Assembly: GCA_046049675.1 (NCBI GenBank)
Contig: JBJORA010000021.1
Location: forward strand, 1-33,605
Reading direction: 5' to 3'
DNA: 33,605 nucleotides
Origin: CAIXQW01 sp046049675
Lineage (GTDB): Bacteria; Bacteroidota; Bacteroidia; Chitinophagales; Chitinophagaceae
Made by a program: the position numbers and the translations under genes. The notes under the pieces are model-generated. The model was not told the DNA's origin. It saw only the letters and a program-made list of their open reading frames with translations, and did no database searches. Positions 9,248 through 17,715 of this stretch are shown here, piece after piece (position 1 is the first letter of the stretch; the number at the start of each line of letters is the position of its first letter).

Positions 9248-9255
9248 TATCTTTG
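9248..9255 (+). promoter_or_regulatory. Bacteroidota -7 box TATCTTTG for the DUF488 operon
   Basis: A perfect TAnnTTTG match ending 4 bases before the GTG at 9260. The start of transcription expected from such a box is about 4 bases after its G, so the message would be leaderless or nearly so. No TTTG at the usual 19-20 base spacing is evident. Confidence 0.55.
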
Positions 9256-9259
9256 CATA

Positions 9260-10144
9260 GTGTATTATCGAAGAAAAATTATTCTAGCCTTGCTACAAGT
9301 TTTTGATGGCGAGCTAGAAAAGATTAGCCTTCATAAGCTATTATTCTTGTTAACAAAAATGCAAGAAAAAGCTGTGTACGATTTTGTACCATATAAATAC
9401 GGTTGTTACTCATTTTCTGCACATGCCGACCTAACTACAATGGCAAGTAAAGGACATATTACCGACTTAGCCAGTAGTTATCAGATTGCACTTAAAGATG
9501 ATTTTCTTAAAAGCCTAAGCGCTTCCGACAAAAGCTTGATACAGCAGGTTAAAGCGCTTTATGGCAAGATGAGTGCAAGAACATTGATGAAGCATACCTA
9601 CGTAAATTTTCCATATTGGGCAACTAAAAGCGAGGTTGCTACTACAATTTTGAATGCACAACAGCTAAGTGTTATCGAGAAAAGCAAACCTCAATGTAGT
9701 GAAAGCATTCTCTACACGATTGGCTATGAAGGTATTTCACTAGAAGAATATTTTAACCGCCTAATTAAAAATGACATCAAATTGCTAATTGATGTTAGAA
9801 ATAATCCTCTAAGTATGAAATATGGATTCAGCAAGACTTCTTTGCAAAGATTTTGTATTCGTTTGGGCATATCGTATGAGCATCTTCCAGAGCTAGGCAT
9901 TTTGTCTCATCAACGTCACGAATTAAATTCTCAAGATGATTACGACAAGCTTTTCGCGCAGTACCGTGCCAACAATTTAAGGGATACGAAAACTTCTCAG
10001 CACAAGATATTGCAATTACTAATGAGTCATACGCGAGTTGCTCTTACATGTTTTGAAGCAAACATTTGCCAATGTCACCGAAAGCATCTAGCAGAGAGCA
10101 TTCAACAACTGCCGGAATTCAAATATAAAGTACAGCATATTTAG
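9260..10144 (+). CDS. DUF488 protein with N-terminal Panacea/SocA-like domain
   Basis: A 294-residue soluble protein in two parts. Residues about 151-285 are a DUF488 domain with its conserved features intact: TIGYEG at 153-158, DVRNNP at 178-183, Y-x-H-x-P-x-LG at about 206-213, CFE at 264-266 and CHR at 272-274. The biochemical role of DUF488 is not established. Residues 1-140 look like a Panacea/SocA (DUF4065) type domain: a first helix, ISLHKLLFLL in the place of the family's LQKLLYY stretch, then PYKYG at 44-48. Panacea domains act as antitoxins or chaperone-like adaptors in toxin-antitoxin and phage-related settings. The GTG start is needed to include the first helix; the next in-frame ATG, residue 34, would destroy this domain. 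The partner gene starts 2 bases after the stop, so the two form an operon. The Panacea assignment is by eye and moderate. Confidence 0.72.
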   Translation: MYYRRKIILALLQVFDGELEKISLHKLLFLLTKMQEKAVYDFVPYKYGCYSFSAHADLTTMASKGHITDLASSYQIALKDDFLKSLSASDKSLIQQVKALYGKMSARTLMKHTYVNFPYWATKSEVATTILNAQQLSVIEKSKPQCSESILYTIGYEGISLEEYFNRLIKNDIKLLIDVRNNPLSMKYGFSKTSLQRFCIRLGISYEHLPELGILSHQRHELNSQDDYDKLFAQYRANNLRDTKTSQHKILQLLMSHTRVALTCFEANICQCHRKHLAESIQQLPEFKYKVQHI

Positions 10145-10146
10145 GT

Positions 10147-10971
10147 ATGGCGATCACTAAAGTATTAATTACAGTAAAGACTTATCCAACGATTTCAGGC
10201 AAGTACGATGAATTAGTTTGCACGGCTGGCTTATTAGAAGATGGTTCTTGGATAAGAATTTATCCTGTTCAATTTAGAAAAAAAGCATTTGAGCAGCAGT
10301 ATAAAAAGTATGATTGGATTGAGATCGATCTTGTTAAGAATACAAGCGATTTTAGAAAAGAAAGTTATAGACCCGTTTCTTACGACACAGAAATAAAAAT
10401 TATTGAAAGTTTAGATACTAAAAGCAATTGGCAAAGTCGCAAGGATGTGCTATTTAGAAGTAAAGTTCACGAGGATTTGGCAGCATTAATTGCAGATGCA
10501 AAAAATAGAAGCATAATGACTTCTCTTGCTATATTCAAACCAACTGAAATAATTGATTTTACAATTGAGCCTGTTGCAAGAGATTGGGATAAAAATAAGC
10601 TTGAAAAACTAAGGCATGATAGAAGCACAAATTTGTTTAACCATGAAAAAGAAGAACTTTTTGAGGTTGTACGGAAGCTGCCATACAAATTTTCTTATAA
10701 AATTAAAGATTGCACTGGCAAGTTAAGTACCATGATGATAGAAGACTGGGAAATTGGTCAATTGTATTGGAATTGCCTTAAGAGCAGCAATGGCGATGAA
10801 GGCAAAGCAATCGCTAAAGTAAAGCATCAATATTTTGACAATTTTGCAAAAACAAAAGATGTTTTTCTATTTCTTGGTACAACGCAATTGCATCATCTTA
10901 CTTCGCATAACCCCTTTATGATTATTGGAGTATTTTACCCGCCAAAAGATTTACAAGGCACTCTATTCTAA
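10147..10971 (+). CDS. Uncharacterised DUF488-partner protein (possible dual OB-fold)
   Basis: A 274-residue soluble, lysine-rich protein with no signal peptide or membrane segment. The N-terminus reads as a small beta-barrel module: VLITVKTYP at 6-14, then ELVCTAGLLEDGSWIRIYPVQFRK (22-45), where a cysteine, a glycine pair and RIYPV-x-FR stand out. A further beta/alpha region follows with WIEIDL at about 57-62. I recall proteins beginning like this as linked to DUF488 genes and interpreted as dual OB-fold domains, which would suggest binding of nucleic acid or a nucleotide, but I cannot verify it here. It starts 2 bases after the DUF488 gene and surely shares its transcript. No catalytic motif is recognised, so function should be left open. 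Confidence 0.6.
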   Translation: MAITKVLITVKTYPTISGKYDELVCTAGLLEDGSWIRIYPVQFRKKAFEQQYKKYDWIEIDLVKNTSDFRKESYRPVSYDTEIKIIESLDTKSNWQSRKDVLFRSKVHEDLAALIADAKNRSIMTSLAIFKPTEIIDFTIEPVARDWDKNKLEKLRHDRSTNLFNHEKEELFEVVRKLPYKFSYKIKDCTGKLSTMMIEDWEIGQLYWNCLKSSNGDEGKAIAKVKHQYFDNFAKTKDVFLFLGTTQLHHLTSHNPFMIIGVFYPPKDLQGTLF

Positions 10972-10976
10972 GTGCC
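10957..10976 (+). terminator. Hairpin across the stop codon of the DUF488 operon
   Basis: GGCACT (10957-10962) and AGTGCC (10971-10976) form perfect 6-bp arms around an 8-base loop, and the stop codon TAA sits at the loop/arm junction. No T-run follows, so this is only a possible terminator or mRNA 3'-end structure. A second perfect palindrome, CCTAGCTAGG, lies at 10985-10994. Confidence 0.3.
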
Positions 10977-11070
10977 GTATTAAGCCTAGCTAGGTCTTTA
11001 AGCGTCAATACCCCCTAGCCTTTCTTCGCTACAAGCTTACAAATTGCACGCTGCATAAGCCAATGCATTA

Positions 11071-11078
11071 TATCTTTG
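11071..11078 (+). promoter_or_regulatory. Bacteroidota -7 box TATCTTTG for the sensor kinase
   Basis: A perfect TAnnTTTG match 55 bases before the ATG at 11134. It lies upstream of the possible TTG at 11086, but the clean signal peptide favours the ATG. The leader would then be about 50 bases. Confidence 0.5.
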
Positions 11079-11133
11079 AAAAGTATTGACTACAAGACGC
11101 CGCAATAGCATTTGTTTTTTATTAAACACGCGT

Positions 11134-14100
11134 ATGCAGATGTATACATGGCTTTGCGCATTTTTATTGTGCAGCTTTATCAGCGTGGCGCAAAACAAGC
11201 CGCTGCTTAATCTTGAGCACTTAGACGCCAATACTGGTTTGCCTCAAGGTTTTGTACCAAGTATTACACAAGACGAGCAAGGATATATATGGCTTGCTGG
11301 TAAACATGGTGTGCTGCGTTACGATGGTTACGATTACCAACGCTTTGATCACCACGACAACGATACCAATTCACTTAGTGGCAATTTTATCAATCAAGTA
11401 TTGTTTGTAAAGCCCTACTTTGTTTTGGCGCTAAGTTCATTTGGCACTATAGATGCCATCAACACACGCACACATCTTGTGCATCGCTGCAATACTTTTC
11501 CTGCGTTTAAGGCCAATGGCGATAACAAGATTGGTTTGCTGCAACACAGCGATGGTACCTTATACATGTATATCGATAGTACGCTTTACCTGTGTTCGTT
11601 TCATAGCAAGGGCAATGAGGCTCCCCAGCTTAAATTTGTAAAATTGGCCAACACACACAGTGCAGGCGCTGATTTATGCATGGGCATTGATGCACAAGGT
11701 AATGTATATGCTTATACACCAAGCGCTGCTGGTGTGGCTTCTAATCTCTATTGCTACGATGCTCGTTCGCATGCGCTCAATAAACAAGTGCTTAAGCATA
11801 GTAAACCCATCATCAATATGTATTGCCTCAACAATGGCGAATTGTATTTTGTAGATGGCAGCAATAATTTTTTATACAATACGACCACGCAACAAAAAAA
11901 GCAGCTCCCTGCTGGTATGCAAAGCGGCTGCAGTTTTACAGACAATAAAAGCCTCATTTGGAGCTTTACTACAGAGGGTGCAAGTATGTACAATACAAGC
12001 AACGGCGTAGTAAGTAGTATAGACTTGCGCAATCCTCAGCTACTGCGTTTTTTCAAAATAAAAAAATTGCTTACGGAAGTTTTTATAGATCAAGCCAATA
12101 CCATTTGGATGGCAACGCCGGGTTATGGTGTATTTAAGTTCAATAAAAATTTCCTGGCTTTTGATTCTTATGCGCCAGCTGCAAACCCTTCTTTGTACAC
12201 CATGACCATGCTAGGTGGCGATACTGTGCATATTATCGACGAAGAAAATGCGCAACTCTTTTTGCCATCGCAACAACGATTTATTGCGCTTCCCAATTAT
12301 AAAGAAAACATACCTTTTGCTGCAGCTACTCACAGACGCTTTGTAGTAGGAAGGCAAATTTTTGTAGCCATTGATAGCAGTAGCGTCGCGCAACTATCAC
12401 TTTGGGGGAACGTTGAACGCAGCATATCCTTGCCAACTGAATTGCAAGGGCAGCAGATACAGTTTATAGATGCGTTAAACGATAATAGCTATATTGTTGT
12501 TTGTAGCGATAACAGCGGTATGCTTGTACTGTACGAACTCAATAAGTATTGGCAAGTACAAAGCAGTACAAAACTATTTAAACAAAGCGTGCGGAATACC
12601 AATTTTGTGCAAGAAGGTCTTAGCGATGGCAAAGGCAAATATTATCTTGCCACCCTGGATGGACTTGTTGCGTATCAACTAAAAGCAAAACAAGCCACGC
12701 TAATAAAAGCCAAAAACCTGCAGCTACCGCAATACATTCAAGCCTTGAGTTTGCACAATAATACGCTCTGGCTTGGTACGCAAGGCCACGGTGTTGTAGC
12801 GCTTGATATGAATACCTTGCAAGCTAAAAACTATACTGTAGCAGGCGGATTACCAGATAGTACAGTGTACCAAATTCAATGCAATAAGCAGTTCGTATGG
12901 CTAAGTACCAACAAAGGTCTTGCGTGTATAGATCTAGATAGCAATGCCATTTACAAATACAGCGCTATTGATGGTTTGCAAGACAACGAGTTCAATCGCT
13001 ATGCTTCTTGCATATTGCCCGATGGCCGTATGGTGTTCGGCGGTATATCTGGTCTTAGTGTATTTAAACCAGCGGATGCTTTAGGCCTTTCGTTTAATAG
13101 TAGCATACATATCACTAGTGTTAAAATAGATCAATCGGATGTATCTATCAAACATTCCAATAATATCGATAAAGATAGTTTTGGTGTACCACAAACCATC
13201 AAGATTAAACACAGTGAGAAGTTTTTGCAAATTAGTTTTTCCCTCAACGATTTTTCAAATACAGGGCAATGCGTGTACAGCTATTTGTTAGAAGGTTTTG
13301 ATAATAAATGGCATACCGTTGTCGGGAAAAATTTTATTGAACTCAATAATTTGCCTATTGGCAATTACAAGTTGTGGGTAAAGGGTTGCAACAGCAAGGG
13401 TGTATGGAGCAAACCTATTACAATTACTGTGATCGTGATTAGTCCATGGTGGCGCCGTTGGTGGGCGATTGCACTGTTTATAATTGCAGCGTCAATGATT
13501 GTGCGCTCAATCGTGCGCTATCGTATAGAGCAAATCAAAAAAGTAGAACGTATCAAAAACCGCATCAGTAGCGACTTGCACGATGAAATTGGCAGTAGTC
13601 TTACGAGCCTCAATATCTACAATAATCTTGCGCAAAAATACAGCAGCGATAAGGGTGTTAAGTATTTGCAGCGCAGCGAAGTGGTGCTAAAAGACGTTAT
13701 AGAAAGTCTCAACGATATTGTGTGGAGCCTTAACAGTCGCAACGAAACCGCCGATAGTATTTCTAAACGTTTTGAAGTAAGTAGTGTGGTAGAAGCCTTG
13801 CGCCTAAAGGGTTACAAAGTAAATCTAAGCATTAGCGAATCTGCAAAGAAAATTATACTTGGTAACGAGCAACGTAAGAGTTTGTTGCTCTGCATTAAAG
13901 AAGCCTGCAATAACAGCTTGAAGTACGCCAATGGCAATAAGGTAGACGTACACCTCGATTACTACAACAAGCGCATGCAAGTGCATATCAGCGATAATGG
14001 TGATGGCTTTACGATAGATAGTCCTAAGCGTGGCAATGGCCTACTGAATATGCAAGAACGTATGCACAATATTGGCGGCGAAGCAGAAATTACAAGTGTA

Positions 14101-14142
14101 GAAAAGCAAGGTACCAAAGTGATGTTAAGTTTTCCGGCATAG
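11134..14142 (+). CDS. Two-component sensor histidine kinase with Reg_prop propeller and Y_Y_Y domain
   Basis: A 1002-residue membrane sensor kinase. In order: signal peptide about 1-20 (MQMYTWLC... to SVAQ); a large extracytoplasmic beta-propeller whose first blade holds TGLPQGFV and GYIWLAGKHG, with later blades around 12730-13070; a Y_Y_Y domain at about 680-765 (YSYLLEGFDNKWH, LPIGNYKL); one transmembrane helix at about 776-795; a HisKA_3-type dimerisation helix with the phosphoacceptor in DLHDEIGSS (His816); and a HATPase domain with N-box EACNN at 923-927, DNGDGF near 954-959 and RGNGLLNM near 966-973. This is the LytS/NarX-like kinase class common in Bacteroidota, with its regulator as a separate protein. 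The regulator gene follows 64 bases downstream. The ATG at 11134 is chosen over an upstream TTG (11086) because it begins the signal peptide. The ligand is unknown; the adjacent genes give no hint. Confidence 0.9.
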   Translation: MQMYTWLCAFLLCSFISVAQNKPLLNLEHLDANTGLPQGFVPSITQDEQGYIWLAGKHGVLRYDGYDYQRFDHHDNDTNSLSGNFINQVLFVKPYFVLALSSFGTIDAINTRTHLVHRCNTFPAFKANGDNKIGLLQHSDGTLYMYIDSTLYLCSFHSKGNEAPQLKFVKLANTHSAGADLCMGIDAQGNVYAYTPSAAGVASNLYCYDARSHALNKQVLKHSKPIINMYCLNNGELYFVDGSNNFLYNTTTQQKKQLPAGMQSGCSFTDNKSLIWSFTTEGASMYNTSNGVVSSIDLRNPQLLRFFKIKKLLTEVFIDQANTIWMATPGYGVFKFNKNFLAFDSYAPAANPSLYTMTMLGGDTVHIIDEENAQLFLPSQQRFIALPNYKENIPFAAATHRRFVVGRQIFVAIDSSSVAQLSLWGNVERSISLPTELQGQQIQFIDALNDNSYIVVCSDNSGMLVLYELNKYWQVQSSTKLFKQSVRNTNFVQEGLSDGKGKYYLATLDGLVAYQLKAKQATLIKAKNLQLPQYIQALSLHNNTLWLGTQGHGVVALDMNTLQAKNYTVAGGLPDSTVYQIQCNKQFVWLSTNKGLACIDLDSNAIYKYSAIDGLQDNEFNRYASCILPDGRMVFGGISGLSVFKPADALGLSFNSSIHITSVKIDQSDVSIKHSNNIDKDSFGVPQTIKIKHSEKFLQISFSLNDFSNTGQCVYSYLLEGFDNKWHTVVGKNFIELNNLPIGNYKLWVKGCNSKGVWSKPITITVIVISPWWRRWWAIALFIIAASMIVRSIVRYRIEQIKKVERIKNRISSDLHDEIGSSLTSLNIYNNLAQKYSSDKGVKYLQRSEVVLKDVIESLNDIVWSLNSRNETADSISKRFEVSSVVEALRLKGYKVNLSISESAKKIILGNEQRKSLLLCIKEACNNSLKYANGNKVDVHLDYYNKRMQVHISDNGDGFTIDSPKRGNGLLNMQERMHNIGGEAEITSVEKQGTKVMLSFPA

Positions 14143-14206
14143 TATACAAGGGCTATTTGCTGGTATGCTATTTTTTTTGAACCTTTACATCCATACAAGC
14201 AAAGCA

Positions 14207-14827
14207 ATGATACGCGTAGTAATTTTCGACGACAACAAAAATCTTACTGAGAGCCTTACGGCATTTTTTGAAGATACTGAGCAAGTGCAAGTGCTAGCTA
14301 CATTCGATAATTGCACCAATGTAATCTACGATGTTACAAGCACCGATCCCGATGTTGTACTAATGGATATTGATATGCCAAAAGTAAATGGCATTGAAGC
14401 TGTGCGTCAGTTAAAGCAAGCCTTTCCCGGTAAGCATGTATTAATGCAAACAGTATTTGAAGACGAAGAAAAAATTATTAGTGCTATACAAGCTGGTGCC
14501 GATGGTTATATCCTCAAAAGCGCAGGTCCAAATCGTTTGCTAGAAGCTATTCAAGATGTGATTGAAGGTGGTTCACCAATGACGCCAATTGTTGCCCGCA
14601 AAGTAATCGCGTATTTTAGTCAGCCGAAAACCAAGGAAGTCCATTTTGAAGAATTGACACCGCGCGAAAACGAAATTTTACAATTGCTTACGCATGGCAA
14701 AAGCTATAAAATGATTGCCGACGATTTAAGCATAAGCTTCAACACCGTTAAAAACCACATCAAAAGTATTTACAGCAAATTGAATGTGAATAGCATGGGT
14801 GAGGTAATGCAGAAGGTGTTTAGATAA
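14207..14827 (+). CDS. NarL/FixJ-family response regulator
   Basis: A 206-residue DNA-binding regulator, the likely phosphorylation partner of the kinase 64 bases upstream. The receiver domain (1-120) has the acidic pair D8-D9, phosphoacceptor D54 in LMDIDMP, T82 and K104. The GerE/LuxR-type helix-turn-helix runs from about 149 to 205 with LTPRENEIL at 150-158 and NTVKNHIKSIYSKL at 179-192. An upstream in-frame ATG at 14165 would add a 14-residue hydrophobic tail not seen in this family, so the ATG at 14207 giving MIRVVIFDD is preferred. The target genes are unknown. Confidence 0.92.
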   Translation: MIRVVIFDDNKNLTESLTAFFEDTEQVQVLATFDNCTNVIYDVTSTDPDVVLMDIDMPKVNGIEAVRQLKQAFPGKHVLMQTVFEDEEKIISAIQAGADGYILKSAGPNRLLEAIQDVIEGGSPMTPIVARKVIAYFSQPKTKEVHFEELTPRENEILQLLTHGKSYKMIADDLSISFNTVKNHIKSIYSKLNVNSMGEVMQKVFR

Positions 14828-14866
14828 TTTTGTTGTACACTTCACACACAAACCCAAACACAAACC

Positions 14867-15631
14867 CTACAACACCCGTATAACCTGCGCGTCCACCCAA
14901 ACCGTACTGCCACTCGGTAGCTTCACTTTGTATCTACCGCCGCCAATAGCCGTTCTCTTTTCAAACGCCAGCACCTGCACCACTGTACCCTCAGCAACTA
15001 TAGGCTGGCCCTTGGTTTTTACACTACGCTCTTGCCATGCGCCTTTAGTTGTTTGCAATACAACACCATGTTGATACAATCGCTGAAACACATAATTAGC
15101 CATTGCTCCCAAACTGTAGATGATAAACAACCAAAATGCAAGTTTACGTACCACAATAAAAAATGCAGGCGTCTTACGCAATTTTCTCGTGATATGAATA
15201 CTCATAAACACTAAGTAAAAAGCTAGCGCGCCAATACACCATTTATTCATGGTATGAAAGTGTAATACTTCTTTCAACCACGCCATATTAAACAAACTAT
15301 TGCGTTGTGTATTCGGATTTTTAAGTTTAGCATTAGTAAGCGCTAAATTTTCTTGTACACTAATATTCTCTGGCTCGTATTGCAGTGCTTTTTCGTAGCA
15401 CCATACCGCCATGCCAAATTGCTTGCATTTGTAATACGCATTACCGGCATTGTAAAACACACTGCTGCTATGCAAGCCATCGTTGATGATTTGCGTATAT
15501 AGTTTTGCCGATTCTACATATTGTCTATTGTGATAAAGCTTATTGGCCTCTTCAAACATTACTGTACCAGCCTGTGCAAAAGGCGGCAAGCAGCACAACA
15601 TCAGTAGCCATATGTAAAAACGTTTTTTCAT
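14867..15631 (-). CDS. batE: BatE-like TPR and SH3-domain protein
   Basis: A 254-residue protein matching BatE of Bacteroides aerotolerance (Bat) clusters. It has a signal peptide at 1-21, TPR repeats from about 25 to 110 (FYNAGNAYYK at 59-68 and WCYEKALQYEP at 77-87), two membrane helices at about 130-147 and 163-182, and a C-terminal SH3-like domain at 185-254 with VWVDAQVIRVL at the end. TPR proteins of this kind are thought to scaffold the periplasmic Bat complex. Its start codon directly follows the BatD stop, so the two are translationally coupled. It converges with the response regulator gene across 39 bases without a visible hairpin. Confidence 0.82.
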   Translation of the reverse strand: MKKRFYIWLLMLCCLPPFAQAGTVMFEEANKLYHNRQYVESAKLYTQIINDGLHSSSVFYNAGNAYYKCKQFGMAVWCYEKALQYEPENISVQENLALTNAKLKNPNTQRNSLFNMAWLKEVLHFHTMNKWCIGALAFYLVFMSIHITRKLRKTPAFFIVVRKLAFWLFIIYSLGAMANYVFQRLYQHGVVLQTTKGAWQERSVKTKGQPIVAEGTVVQVLAFEKRTAIGGGRYKVKLPSGSTVWVDAQVIRVL

Positions 15632-17509
15632 TTATGCTACTTGCTCTTCGATATTGGTTATGATTGTAATGGCGTCGTCGTAAGTGCGCTTCATATCGCT
15701 TACACTTGGTTCTTTACTGCCGCTGTACAAAATTTCTTCGCAATGCGCCATCGTGCTTGTAAGTAAGGCACGCGTTGTTGGGTCTACATATTTTGTTGCA
15801 AGCAATTCATCTGCAGTTTCTTTATTTAGTTTACTAAGCGGCACGCCAAGCTTATCGCTTATGTATAGCCATACTGCTTTATGGGTTTCATTATAAAAAC
15901 CAGTAGCATTTTCTTCGCGCAAGGTTTCGTGTGCTATGCTTAAGCGTTGTGCTGCTGCATTTACGAGTTTAGTATGCTCAATTTGCTCTGGCGTTTTTGT
16001 GCTTAGTCTTTTTTGTCGAGCATAAAAGCTAGCCAACACAAATAATACCAACGGCAAGAGGAAGGCCAACCAATACCATTTATTTTCTGCCAAAAGGTTA
16101 ATGACATTCTTCTGCATATTATCGTTGGCAACAATATCGTGTATATCCTGCGGCAATCCACGACGCGGTGCAAGCTTTGCGTTTTTACCAGCGCTTACTT
16201 TTAAAGTATACTCTGGTGCTTGTAGTGTTTTGTATTGGCGCGTTTCAATATCAAAATAAGTGAAGCTAGCAGCAGGAATATGTATTTCGCCAGCATTGCG
16301 CGGCTGTAATGTGTACTTAAAAATTTTGTAACCACTAATGTCTGTAACGGCATTACTAAGCGTATCAAACACTTGGGGTTCGTACACTTCAAAGTCACCC
16401 GGAAAAGTAATGCTTGGTTTACCCAATGCTTTTAGATTGCCGGAGCCTCTTAGTGTGTACACTAGTGTTGCTGTTTCGTCGGTACTCAGTTCTGCTTTAT
16501 CGATAGCACTTTCTAAAGTAAAACTACCTACACTACCGTCAAAGTCTTCTGGCGCATTTGCAGGCAATGGCAATATCTCTATTTCCACGGGGTCGCTGCT
16601 AATAGAAATCGGCACCTTTTGTACATCGCTTATGCTCAACAAACTGCCAAGTAAGCCGCCAAATCCGCTGCTTTCGCGATAATCTGGTCTATCGCTTTCT
16701 ACTTGTATGGCGCCATCTAAATCAAAGGCTGGTATGGTATGTTTGCCTGCACCTGTTGCAAACAAGGCTACTTTGCGCATGGTATGCTTGCGATAAGGTT
16801 TGCCGTTAATCACTACGCGCTCGCTTTGCTGTGCATTTTTTTCTTTGGCAAAATCTTGCACCCAAAAACCATCGGGGCTTGTTGGTTTGCGTATGGCCGC
16901 TTCCATGTTGAGCAAGGTGTAAACATTATACTCTACGGTAATTTGCTCTCCTACAAAGGCTTTGCTTTTATCAATGTCTATGCGCGTAAAAACTTTCTCT
17001 TTTAGTTCTTGTGCTGATAAGCTCGGCCGTGGTGATGGCGTAAGTGTTTTTGCATTGGGCTTTATCTGTTGTTTTCCAAACACGCCCATTGGGTCGTACG
17101 GTTGCTTTTGAGCGGCCCCTGCATGATTCCCTTTTATAACTGTAATGGTGCAGCTATTACTGTTTATCAATTTACCATTAACGACAACTGTTGCACCAGG
17201 CACAATCAAATTTCCAGTTGATTTAGGCTGTAGAAAGTAGTCAAATGAATGTGTGCTACTCGTAGCGCCATTAATTGTGCTAAATGATGAGCTTTGAATT
17301 GGCCCAGCAAGGACTATGAAATTAGCAAAATTAGGTGGCCTGAAGCCTTCCAATCTTGTGGCATTATTAAGCGTATATGTAACCTGAAATTGATTTTGCG
17401 TACCAACCTTGGTCGTACTTACAGAGGCACTAAAGCTCAAATCTTGGGCATACGCTTTTTGTAAAGACGCAAACCCCATCATTATTAAAACTGTTAGTAT
17501 TACCCTCAT
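15632..17509 (-). CDS. batD: BatD (oxygen-tolerance family) protein
   Basis: A 625-residue exported protein of the BatD family. It has a signal peptide at 1-21 (ending AYA before Gln), several beta-sandwich domains with the family's LEGFRPPNF stretch near 53-61 and a later FEVYEPQVFDT segment, a single membrane helix at about 478-497 followed by ARQKR, and a cytoplasmic helical tail of about 125 residues. BatD works with the VWA proteins BatA/BatB and a MoxR ATPase at the membrane; its exact role is unresolved. Here it is the first gene of its unit and only batE follows; no moxR, batA, batB or batC is in the window. A consensus -7 box lies just upstream at 17523-17530. The ATG at 17509 gives a clean signal peptide. 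Confidence 0.87.
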   Translation of the reverse strand: MRVILTVLIMMGFASLQKAYAQDLSFSASVSTTKVGTQNQFQVTYTLNNATRLEGFRPPNFANFIVLAGPIQSSSFSTINGATSSTHSFDYFLQPKSTGNLIVPGATVVVNGKLINSNSCTITVIKGNHAGAAQKQPYDPMGVFGKQQIKPNAKTLTPSPRPSLSAQELKEKVFTRIDIDKSKAFVGEQITVEYNVYTLLNMEAAIRKPTSPDGFWVQDFAKEKNAQQSERVVINGKPYRKHTMRKVALFATGAGKHTIPAFDLDGAIQVESDRPDYRESSGFGGLLGSLLSISDVQKVPISISSDPVEIEILPLPANAPEDFDGSVGSFTLESAIDKAELSTDETATLVYTLRGSGNLKALGKPSITFPGDFEVYEPQVFDTLSNAVTDISGYKIFKYTLQPRNAGEIHIPAASFTYFDIETRQYKTLQAPEYTLKVSAGKNAKLAPRRGLPQDIHDIVANDNMQKNVINLLAENKWYWLAFLLPLVLFVLASFYARQKRLSTKTPEQIEHTKLVNAAAQRLSIAHETLREENATGFYNETHKAVWLYISDKLGVPLSKLNKETADELLATKYVDPTTRALLTSTMAHCEEILYSGSKEPSVSDMKRTYDDAITIITNIEEQVA

Positions 17510-17522
17510 TGCGCGAGTGGCA

Positions 17523-17530
17523 CAAATTTA
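17523..17530 (-). promoter_or_regulatory. Bacteroidota -7 box TAAATTTG for batD
   Basis: A perfect TAnnTTTG match on the minus strand, 13 bases before the batD ATG. It shows that batD-batE is a transcription unit of its own. No clear TTTG at the usual -33 spacing. Confidence 0.5.
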
Positions 17531-17698
17531 GTAAAATAGGCCATGCTTTGCGCTGTTAAAATGCTCTTAAAGACTGGTTCTGCAAAGTGTTTGCTTTGTT
17601 TTGAAAATTATGCCATCATAAGGGCCTTTAGCACCCACGATATTGCTACCAAAATGCAAGGCGGCGCTGTGCGATACTGTGGTCTTGCTAAGTTTTAG

Positions 17699-17706
17699 TA
17701 CCTTTG
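17699..17706 (+). promoter_or_regulatory. Bacteroidota -7 box TACCTTTG for prfA
   Basis: A perfect TAnnTTTG match 9 bases before the ATG at 17716. It overlaps an upstream in-frame TTG (17704), so that TTG cannot be on the message and the ATG is the start. The leader would be about 6 bases. Confidence 0.6.
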
Positions 17707-17715
17707 CCGCGCTTT

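Noticed and set aside
14828..14866. A terminator between the convergent response regulator and batE genes.
   Set aside because: No inverted repeat or T-run is present in these 39 bases.
16338..16682. Long open frames opposite batD, uvrA, yifB and other genes.
   Set aside because: They lie inside well-supported genes, have no promoter box or family features, and their composition reflects the codon pattern of the opposite strand.
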